A stretch of 64,000 bases of DNA from Capitulum mitella. Its lineage: Eukaryota; Arthropoda; Thecostraca; Pollicipedomorpha; Pollicipedidae. The notes under the pieces were generated by a model. The model did no database searches, was not told the origin of the DNA, and saw only the letters and a program-made list of their open reading frames with translations. Shown one piece after another: positions 55,620 to 64,000 of this stretch (position 1 is the stretch's first letter; each line of letters begins with the position of its first letter). The stretch covers positions 6,139,661 to 6,203,660 of the forward strand of contig CP099851.1 in the NCBI GenBank assembly GCA_030062745.1. The letters are read 5' to 3'. The position numbers and the translations under genes were made by a program.

Positions 55620-58600
55620 GAGAGTAGAAATAAATAAAAATGAGTCAACGAAATAACGGATGTGGACGAATCAGTGAAACGAAATCGTTTAGAATAACCT
55701 CTAGAATTACCTCGTTCCCAAATCTTTGTCACTACGAGCGTAACTCATGTAAGACATAAAATATTAAAGATAAATGAGCAACATTTAGTTAACAACAATC
55801 CTAGCGCAACATACCCTTCAGAAATCAGACCTGCTCTCTTCCAGTATTCAGCATACGCGAGTCCGGGAGCAATATGAAACATGACAAGGCAGCGACTGTT
55901 CAGCACATAACGTACTCTGAAGTAATGCACGGGGTGGTGAAGTCCGAATACGGCATGCGGCTATCCACTACCCACTGGACGAAGTATCGGCGCTTCCTAT
56001 TTTCGCATCTGAATTGTGACTCGCACGGCATTGTTGCATTGACCTTGTCCATTCTGATGAATGTACGCAAACGTGCGAACATAGCCACGATTATTGTTGT
56101 CAAGATGAGGAAACTTTTAGTGTGGGGAGATTTGTCGTATATCTGATGATGCTAAGCTTACGAGACATTTCGCCCGGCTCCAAGGTATGTTGTTTGCAAA
56201 ATGTAGTCTCCGTCTCTTTGAAATTTACCATGAATTCTTCAGAAGGGACTGCTCAGCCTCCAATGCTCACAAATTGGGTGAACACGGACTCCAGGGCGTA
56301 TGTCCATCTGCTCGTGCCGAGGGCACACCAAGGGTGCCGTTGTCAGTTCGGTGTGCCAGATGTCCTGCCACAAAGCACATTTCTGATTAGGTATTTGAAA
56401 AATAGTGCCGAAATTATTACTGTGAAACCAAATTTTGATTTTCGACCTTAAACAGACCTTGTGAAGTGACCTCAGATTAACAAAGTTATATTAGTGTGCT
56501 TGCCCAATTATTTGCTTATACACCCATACAACGTTTTAAGGTCTAGCTTAAAAACACCATTTTTGACAGACATTTTCTTTTACCCTGAACAGGCGCCGAA
56601 AACGGCCTAAGGTGCGTACAAAAACGTTGCCTTGCTCCGCCCCTGAGCTAAATAAAGTTACGAGGTTTTTCTTATGGCACATAGAAAGAAAAGGTAGCAC
56701 AAACGACGAAATTTCATGGAGTTGCATTAGAAACCCTGGAATTGGCAAGCAAAAAACCCGAGTGGGGCGGATTCGGCCACTCCCCTGCTGGGGATAGGGA
56801 GTCAGAAACTTTGCTACCATACCGTCCATTTTTTCTTTGCTGCTTGTCATCATCGGAGGTGTAAAAGATAACCAAAGGCCATTTCAAAAAACTGCTCCCG
56901 ATGTTTGCTTCGTGCTGTACAGGAATTAGCTGGTTTGGATGAAGAAAACAAAAACAAGCAAGGGATGAAGAGTCAGTTGTTTCACAGGCTGCTCCAATGA
57001 CAGTTCTGATTTCACATGCGTTTCTCATACAGATGGCTATGCCCGTCAGTTAAAATTCTAGTGGAAAGGTTTAGCAAAGCGCAGATTAATGACTAATGGC
57101 TGACTGTTAAGCAAATGACTGTTGAATGACAGTTTTTAATGATATCCTGATTCAATGATATTTCAGCCATTTCCAGTCGTATAACCTGCACCACCTGTGG
57201 GGTGAGCTGTACCACATGGTGTTGTGAAATGCATCACAATGACTTTCCAAATTATCCTTATGGTAAGGTGTAGGTTAAGGTGATGATCAAGATAAGACAA
57301 ATCTATTAGTATATCTGTTGGGTGCTTAATCCATTGGGTGCTTGTATATGTCAGATGGCTCAGCAAAGGACACTGCTGGGTTAAAAATGATTTACATTTA
57401 CATTTTTATCGTGCAGCGACAGCCAAGTTTATTTGACGTGGATACCAGCTATATCATTCACTGAGAATAGCCTAATCTGCGCTGAGTTTGATGTCTCATT
57501 GATCAAAATAAATCCTTCAACGATGCGTGGTCCATGATTCCAACAATGCATATATGTTTTGTTTTCACAGGGAAACTATGTTTACAGCCTGTTTTGAGCA
57601 CTGATTGATCATAATTACTTGTGGCAAATATCTCTTGTCGCATTTGTAGCAAGGGGTAACAGGCATAAGTTGGGTTTTCATTATGTCTGAAAATGCCACT
57701 GCACCCAGTCAGCTTATGTCTGCAGCAGCATCCTCAGGTACGATCCAATGGTCTAAAATAGTCTTGACATTTTAAACTGGTGTACAGAAGCAATTTAACA
57801 ATTTCAGCTCATTAGCATGAGACAAATATGTTGAGTCTTCCTCTTTCATTGGTCCGATGATGCAAAAGAGTTGCTCCACTACTTCTAATTCTTTGCTTTG
57901 ACAACTGCCTGAGACACACATACCAGGGCCCATTAAATCAAAGTGGGCATTAGCTACATAAACTGAAGAAATTTTCAAGTTAAAGAAGTATTCAAGCTGA
58001 GCATCACTAGATAATTAGAACACTAAGAACACGTTGCTTAGGATATGCTAGATAGCTACAAATACCATGAAAACCCCCATTCATTTCAGATTTAGAGTGC
58101 GATGACTAATGCATTGGAACAAATGCCTCCGAAACTTCGCCCGATTAGCATTCTTTCAGAGTTACCACCAAATTATGCGCACCTGCTTTCATGGGTGTTA
58201 CCATCAGGAATTGCGGGACATGTCCCGTACGGTATGAGCCACGTCGCTATGCCCATGCATACGACTATGCCTATGCCTGCTTGTATTGTATTACAGTCGT
58301 GGGATTGTGCACTTGTTACATTGGCTACTACGCCTCGAGTCAAACGAGCGCGAGGTGAAAATGCACACAGACGTGGAAACATATAAACACAACGTACGTA
58401 CCCATCATAAAGACAGACACAATCCTAATCCACCTTCGAGTTGAAGAGCATCTGTTTCACTGCAGGCGAACCTCTGCTGGCGCATCGCTGTCAGTTCGGG
58501 GAGAAGCCGGTTATATAGAATGGGCGTTCTGACAATGAAACGCCGCCCCAAGCCTCTGTCCTGAAGCGCGGGACTAGAAACAAGCGGCTGGCCTCGTGTT

Positions 58601-58676
58601 TCGCTCTCGCATCACACTGTTCAGCTGGAAGACGGCCGTAAGTGATGCCGGCTCCCTCACCCGAGTAGTGCTAGGG
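55620..58676. other. Right-arm-specific region without recognised genes
   Basis: No left-arm mirror. Short open frames such as 58,102-58,386 have no family signature. It includes a 3' fragment of the TTAA element family (56,377-56,800). Confidence 0.5.
56377..56800 (+). mobile_element. 3' fragment of the TTAA-CCC element family
   Basis: Matches the end of the 20,750-21,953 element: GTATTTGAAAAA, ACGTTGCCT, GGAATTGGCAAGCAAAAAAC, and a degenerate terminus GGGGATAGGG lacking the final TTAA. Confidence 0.6.
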
Positions 58677-58890
58677 TAAAATCGCGAAATGTAAAAATGG
58701 TGAATGCCTTTTTGGCGAACGCTAGATGGCGAAAGGTGAATGGCGACATCCTAAAATGACGAACGGCCAAATGGCAAATGGCCAAATGGCGAAATGTATA
58801 AAAGGCGACGTGCCAAAATGGCAAACAGCAAAATGACGAATGGCCAAATGGCGACGAATAAAAAAGGTGGCATGTCAAAATGGCTACAGC
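58677..58890 (+). repeat. 15-bp ATGGCGA minisatellite, array C
   Basis: Same degenerate unit and strand as 10,311-10,660; interrupted at its right end by the TTAA element. Confidence 0.88.
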
Positions 58891-58891
58891 C

Positions 58892-60098
58892 TTAACCCGT
58901 CCCCGACTGAGAGGGCGGTTGACCGCCCCTGAGGTTTTTCTAGGATTGCGAGGGAACTAACAAACACAGCGCCACGAAACTTCATGTGCCGTTTGCTTGG
59001 TCATTTTTACACCTTGTATTAAGTTTCGACTTCAGGTCAAGTCAGGTGTCTGACCTAAGTCAGGTCAAACGGACCTATGTCCAAAAAAGCTTAGCGCCCT
59101 CTAACTTTTTCGCAAAACAAGATATCACAATAATACTTCCACGGATTGGTAATCTTGACAGATGTAAGAAATCGGCAATCTCAGATTTTTTGAATTTTTG
59201 GAAGATATGTCGTTTTTGGGAAATTGACGAAATATTTCGTAGCATTTTTAGGGTGGAGTAAAGCAGACATCTAGTTACCGTCAATGGGCAAAGTATCAAT
59301 GACTTCCACCCATTGACCTGACGTCAGGTCATGAATAACAGTTGTGAGCCAAAATGTACCACCGTCAAAATCGGCGATGAAATACTCAGAATGGCTAGAA
59401 AATGGCACAACTGGCTGGCACGGACGTACGTAATACAACAGAACCTCAAAAGGTTTTAAAAAGAATTTCATATTTTCGAAATGAACAGGCCCTCGCGAAT
59501 AAAGCTCCTCCAGTTATGTAGTTTTGTAACTAATGGATTTTTCCAAAATTTAAGCATCAGAAACCATCACAAGAACCACTACGATTAATAAAATTGACAG
59601 ACAGACTTATGTCGGGAAAATAAAGGAACGATAAAATTGATTCCCGTTAATTCATTACTGCGTACGCTTGCGGCGCCGGCCGACAGCCGGCGTGAAAATT
59701 GCCGTGCCTTTAACTTAACGTTTCGCCGTATATATTGGAGAAATCTGAGAAATTAGACGTGTATCGGCATCTGCAGACCTTTAGTTGTGCGTTAGTGCCT
59801 TTACCTATGCGTTATTAGTCACAGCCCTTGGGATTCAGGCCGTTTCTCGATCTCATGCAGTCGGCTAGGAGAAAGCATATATAGCGCATAAATTGCTTAT
59901 ATATTGTCTAAAACTTAAAATGGGATCAGTTTCGAGTTCTACTCGTCACAGCCTTTCCAACGGTGTGCTTATTTTTATCGTGCGGCCAACCGTTCGTGGC
60001 GGCTAAAATGCGACCAATCGTTCGTGAGTTAGAGGGGGCGGTCAACCCCTCCGCCATCGGGCGTGACCGTCGTCGGCCCACGGTCCTGCGCGGGTTAA
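58892..60098 (+). mobile_element. TTAA-bounded non-autonomous element, right copy
   Basis: Starts TTAA-CCCGTCCCCGACTG and ends GCGCGGG-TTAA; 1,207 bp. Same orientation as the left copy at 12,114-13,387, and flanked on both sides by the minisatellite, as if it had jumped into that array. Confidence 0.65.
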
Positions 60099-60210
60099 TG
60101 GCGAATGGCAAAATGGCGACATGTAAAAAAGGCGACATGCCAAAATGGCGAACAGCTAAATGGCAAGGTGTACACATGTAAAAACGCCAGACGAATATAT
60201 GGCGAAACGG
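60099..60210 (+). repeat. 15-bp ATGGCGA minisatellite, array D
   Basis: Nearly identical to 13,388-13,505 in direct orientation. Confidence 0.9.
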
Positions 60211-60349
60211 CCCATGAATCGACAAATGGATCCGGCCGCCCGTACCAGGTCAGACCGTCGCCAGCAGGCCAGATGATAACAGTCAATCTCCTCCGGGACC
60301 CGAACACGGTGCCACGGGATACCAATTATATCCGAGTTGTGAAATATCC

Positions 60350-60402
60350 AAGTTTTCTGACCCATTTCCGTAAACATAAATGCAATAGCTGACCTGGGAG
60401 AC

Positions 60403-60452
<50 letters not shown>

Positions 60453-60850
60453 GCATGTATATATATACACATATATATACATATATATATATATACATAT
60501 ATAGGTTTTCGCACACAGCGTGTGGACCTGGGAGACTACAAGCGCTGTGGCGAGAGTGATGAGTACGTCATCGGGTCGGTAGCGCCGCACATGCGAGAGG
60601 CCCGACAGGGTGCCAGCAAGATGCCCATGCAGCGGCGGCCGATCAGTGACAAATGAGAATCACTGGACAGGGTTTGTCGAAAATCAAACCCGGTTTTTCA
60701 TCTCTTTACAAGGTACGAGGACAGCGTCACAAAAGATGACTTGAAAAAAATGAAAGGGCGCGCAAATTGGGATGGGTTCCAAAAGCCATGAACTCGGTTT
60801 TTAAAGCGTTCACCTTGAGGGCGTTGGGCGGAACCAAGTGTGAAGTGTGA
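60350..60850 (-). pseudogene. Non-LTR reverse transcriptase fragment, mirror copy, split by insertion
   Basis: Complement of 9,757-10,140. Minus-strand translation gives [14 protein letters not shown] before the break and [12 protein letters not shown] after it. The insertion at 60,406-60,524 separates them. Confidence 0.75.
60391..60539 (-). mobile_element. Small retroposon with TA tail and 15-bp target duplication
   Basis: GACCTGGGAGACTAC occurs at 60,391-60,405 and again at 60,525-60,539, flanking 119 bases made of a long TA-rich tract and the end GTTTTCGCACACAGCGTGTG. The left arm has a single copy (complement, about 10,087-10,101), so this is a filled site against an empty site. Confidence 0.8.
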
Positions 60851-60876
60851 AACCAAGTGCTTTGTTCAATTCAGCC

Positions 60877-60922
<46 letters not shown>

Positions 60923-60930
60923 CGCACGCA
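60877..60930. repeat. (CA)n microsatellite
   Basis: Uninterrupted CA run then CACGCACGCACAC; mirror of 9,671-9,753. Confidence 0.95.
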
Positions 60931-62598
60931 CACTTTACATCCACAGAGTACTACTAGGCATACGTACTTTGCATACTATCACAGATTCAACAATCTTCTC
61001 CCACCTACCCTGCTGCTGTAGCTAGTGCCAGTTTATTAAATGCAGCTTGTATCTTCAGGCAATGCTAGACATAGAAGTATTTTGACCAGTATCATGTCAT
61101 GTCTCTGCGGTAAAACGTCCTACTTTACAACTCTGTTTTTGATGCTCCTGAACAGCATTGGCAATCATGTCATAATATGATACTGAAAGTTACAATACTA
61201 CACATACCAATGAAATCTAAATCATACACTCATTGTATCATTTTGGGTGGTCGCATCAAATGGGTTTAGCTAAAAAAACATCTAAAACAATATAGCAGCC
61301 TAAACAACACCACTAAACACCTGAGCCCTATTAATTAGGCCAATGATGCAATTATTCTTGCAGTGAACTGGTGTGGTAAGTGCACCGACACCATGGGATC
61401 AGTGCCAAAAAAGATGATAACACTCCATTAAAACAACACAAAATCTCCAGTCTAACCTGTCACTTTCCAATATCCATGTCGCTGAATTAAAGTTTCATTT
61501 ATGCCGCACAACTTAACGTGGCCTGAATACCGCACAACTGAACAAAATCACCACTGACACCCGCGGAGACGTTACCTGCCACGTGCAGTTCACTGAAATA
61601 TATATGAGGGTGGCCAATAATGGTTAAAACTTGTCACACTCCATCCAAGAACATGCAACACGCGCTTTTTGCTTTGAGATTCGGAAGGACACGGGAGGGC
61701 TGTGTCACAGTGAACTGTGTGGTTCACAGTGAACACACAGTTACTGTGGCAATGTCGTCCCCTGGTTTGACGTGGCCTGTGACATCATCAGTCAGGTGAC
61801 CAGAGCTAACATAGCATTTTCCGAATCGCAAGACTCGGCGCTATCGATTGGTGGTAGGCCGGTTGAGATCCGACGGTTAGATCCCGAGAAATCCGCAGGC
61901 GGCTGCGGGTACGAAACCATGCCAGGCGGTGCCGGGTTAAAGCCATATATTTCAAAACAGACGAAAATTAATCATCGAGTCTTTCATAGTCGGTCTGCTA
62001 TGCCCAGTACTGAAAAGGGAGAAAGTAGAAATCTTCGCTGTGCACATGCAACCGAACTTTTGTTTGAGCGTCAGGTTTTGGTCATGTCTGTTTTGGTAAT
62101 CGTTTCTCAGTCTTTTTCCTAAAGTTTGGTCAAAAATTGGAGCAAAACATTCGAAGGGCTAGGTACACTGTAGGCCATTCATTTATTGTAACTTGGGTTT
62201 CACGTCCAACAGAACACGAAGTAAGGCAGACCGATGAAGATAACGGACAATGGTAGCGGCGAAGTCACATTACAGCTGAAAAATGCATCACAGTCTGACA
62301 GTTCTTTCATCGATCTGCATTTCGTAATGTCGGAGTGTTCCACGAACATCCACAGCCATATTCCACCAACGGGCAGCTGAGTTACAGATGGCTTAACGCA
62401 GATGAACACATTACAAGAACATTTCAGCTTTGACGTCGATGATAACTGACGACATTCAAAGAGCTCGAGAGGTAGAAGGCTACATTGGCCTTCATCCATT
62501 TTGCACATCATTTATCTCCAGAGTGCTGGAGTGTCTAGGGGTGCTGGTCAATGCTGGTCAACTGCTGAAGACATGGACGGTCGGGATGCCATCTGAGG
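60931..62598. other. 3' flank of insulin gene 7 and arm-conserved DNA
   Basis: Complement of 8,008-9,660, with candidate polyadenylation signal AATAAA at 62,182-62,187 (minus). No other gene seen. Confidence 0.6.
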
Positions 62599-63467
62599 CT
62601 AGTTACAATAGCTGAGCAGCGTGGCCATATCACAGGGGTTGTAGCAGCACTCCTCGACGATGCCCGTCTGACGTTTCGCTCTCACTCCCGGTGAGAACAG
62701 CAACTGCTGAGATAGCAGCCGTCCATGCTGGGAGTGAGGAGTGAACACCGACTGCAGGAGGTTCTGTCGCCGGAGTACGGAGCTCATTCCTGGAGCCGTC
62801 CAGGGCAGCAGGTCGCCCGACTTGAGCCGCCAGCTATCACTCAGGGGTGACGCTGTTAGGACACACAAGCAGAAGAATTGGTTGCTGATTCCAAACTTTG
62901 AGTGCTAGATGTCCACCGTAACACTCCACTGAGCCATAACGGAAGCGGCACTGATATCACCTTCCACGGTATCATTGCACAAACGTGCCTCTTATTAACA
63001 CTTTCAGAACTACATAAATCATTTACAAACTTACGATAGCTCGTGTCTGTTCTAACTGGAAGTTTTGGTAGAACATGTAGGACACATTCTTTACATCCTT
63101 CCAGTTATGGTCCTTTGACCCGGCAGTGTGTTGAAGAGCTCGATAGAAACAGGATCTTTGGTCACTGATGCGAAACACACATGGCGGATCAGGTTCTCCG
63201 GGTATGTATAACCGTGGGCCATGCAATATCAATAAAGTCACGGTACACGGAACACTGGATATTACCTGGTGCAGCCCGTTTGCCACTGGGTTCGTAGATA
63301 CCAGCTTCACCACATAGCCACTCCAGCGTGTCGGCCAGCTGCTTCCCACACAGGTAAAAGCCACCTCGCTTCTGGACGGAAGAACTGACGGTGTCATGAC
63401 CCAGGAGCACGTGGCAGAAGACGGAGGCGAGCAGCAGGGTCACCGACAGCAAACGGAGACACGACAT
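62599..63467 (-). CDS. Insulin gene 7 (GFY type), complete
   Basis: Secreted insulin precursor of 151 residues on the minus strand. Exons are 63266-63467 and 62599-62852, with a 413-bp phase-1 intron. Signal peptide, propeptide ending Lys-Arg, and full-length B chain (Cys40, Cys52, G-E-A-G-I-Y-E-P) identical to gene 2, closed by Gly-Lys-Arg. The C-peptide has Arg-Arg and Arg-Ala-Lys-Arg. The A chain has four cysteines, starts Gln-Thr-Gly-Ile-Val and ends Cys-Asn like gene 2. Differences from gene 2 lie in the signal peptide (S-C-L for T-F-L, Leu for Ile) and the C-peptide, where it carries R-L-K-S-G-D-L as gene 6 does. The start follows the leader intron acceptor (TTTTGTCTCCAG) directly. Mirror partner of gene 2; faces gene 6 tail to tail across 17.5 kb. 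Confidence 0.93.
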
Positions 63468-63684
63468 CTGGAGACAAAATGGAAAATATCAGCGTGGGTC
63501 GGAAAGTTAGACTTCCAGGTCAGAAAATAATTATGGTGCACATAAGACAAAGGACTGTTTTGGATAGCATGTTCTTTCGTTCAACTTGCTAATGTTTCAA
63601 AAAATAAAACAGCCCACAATGTTTGGCCGAGGTAATCGAACACTTCAAAGAGACACCATTTTCATGTGTGTCTCTCGTGCTCAC

Positions 63685-63810
63685 CTGCGGTCACTCTCGT
63701 GATCTCGGTGGTCAGATGCCCACACTGATTCCTTGTGCAGACCAGAAGTGACAGTGCGGCCGCCTCAGGCGCTCTTTATGCCTGGAAGATACCCCGGTAA
63801 GCGCACGCGC
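63685..63810 (-). promoter_or_regulatory. Core promoter and leader exon of insulin gene 7
   Basis: On the minus strand: NRF1-like GCGCGTGCGC (63,801-63,810), TATA ATAAAGAG (63,772-63,779), leader exon ending at 63,685 and donor GTGAGC. The leader intron is 63,468-63,684 (217 bp). Upstream homology to gene 2 stops near 63,955. Confidence 0.65.
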
Positions 63811-64000
63811 CTTCGAAAACGGCCCTGCCCACCAGCGCTGAGCAAGAGATCACGTGGTATCGTCATGCCGCCGGGTCCTATGGTCGGTGCTGTGTGGCGG
63901 GGACGGCACGAGGCATGAGTAATGAGCACAGCCTCGGTCAGGATAAAACGGCCCTTTACTTACATGACGTCAGTTGAGGACGACTGTGAGGTCATCGTGT

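Overview
This window is eukaryotic genomic DNA, most probably from a cone snail (Conus) or a close marine gastropod relative. The evidence is a cluster of split insulin genes with signal peptide, B chain, C-peptide and A chain, six-cysteine (vertebrate-style) insulin chains of the kind known from cone-snail venom insulins, and a background of long (TA)n/(TG)n microsatellites, non-LTR retrotransposon debris, TTAA-bounded non-autonomous DNA elements and a Helitron. No species call is possible from sequence alone. I see no other host protein-coding gene.

Seven insulin genes are visible. They fall into two types. The 'RHL type' (B chain starting near R-H-L-C-G-E-E) comprises gene 1 (minus, exon 1 only, cut by the left edge), gene 4 (plus, with an in-frame stop in the B chain) and gene 5 (minus). 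The 'GFY type' (B chain G-G-F-Y-L-C-G, preceded by a Lys-Arg site) comprises gene 2 (plus), gene 3 (minus), gene 6 (plus) and gene 7 (minus). All share a phase-1 intron in the C-peptide, the intron position conserved across the insulin family. GFY genes also have a TATA box, a short non-coding leader exon and a ~220-bp leader intron whose acceptor AG touches the ATG.

The layout is a palindrome of palindromes. Order and strands are RHL-, GFY+, GFY-, RHL+ | RHL-, GFY+, GFY-, and an eighth RHL+ gene is predicted just beyond the right edge. The young, large inverted duplication has arms at about 6.6-32.0 kb and 34.5-63.96 kb around a ~2.5-kb unpaired spacer (32,024-34,529). It pairs gene 2 with 7, 3 with 6 and 4 with 5. 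An older, strongly diverged inverted duplication inside each arm pairs 2 with 3 and 1 with 4. Thus the basic unit is a divergent RHL/GFY gene pair.

The arms have acquired private insertions since duplication: TTAA-bounded elements at 20.7-22.3 kb (left only), a 2,173-bp Helitron-like element at 40,545-42,717 with three 248-bp satellite units (right only), a small retroposon with a 15-bp target duplication at 60.4 kb (right only), and a segment around 10.3-13.6 kb / 58.7-60.3 kb that lies in the same orientation in both arms although its flanks are inverted. Exon-2 sequences show signs of gene conversion within arms.

Insulins are secreted: signal peptide removal, cleavage at dibasic sites and three disulfides would give a two-chain hormone or venom component. 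Whether each gene is expressed in venom gland or neuroendocrine tissue cannot be read from this sequence.
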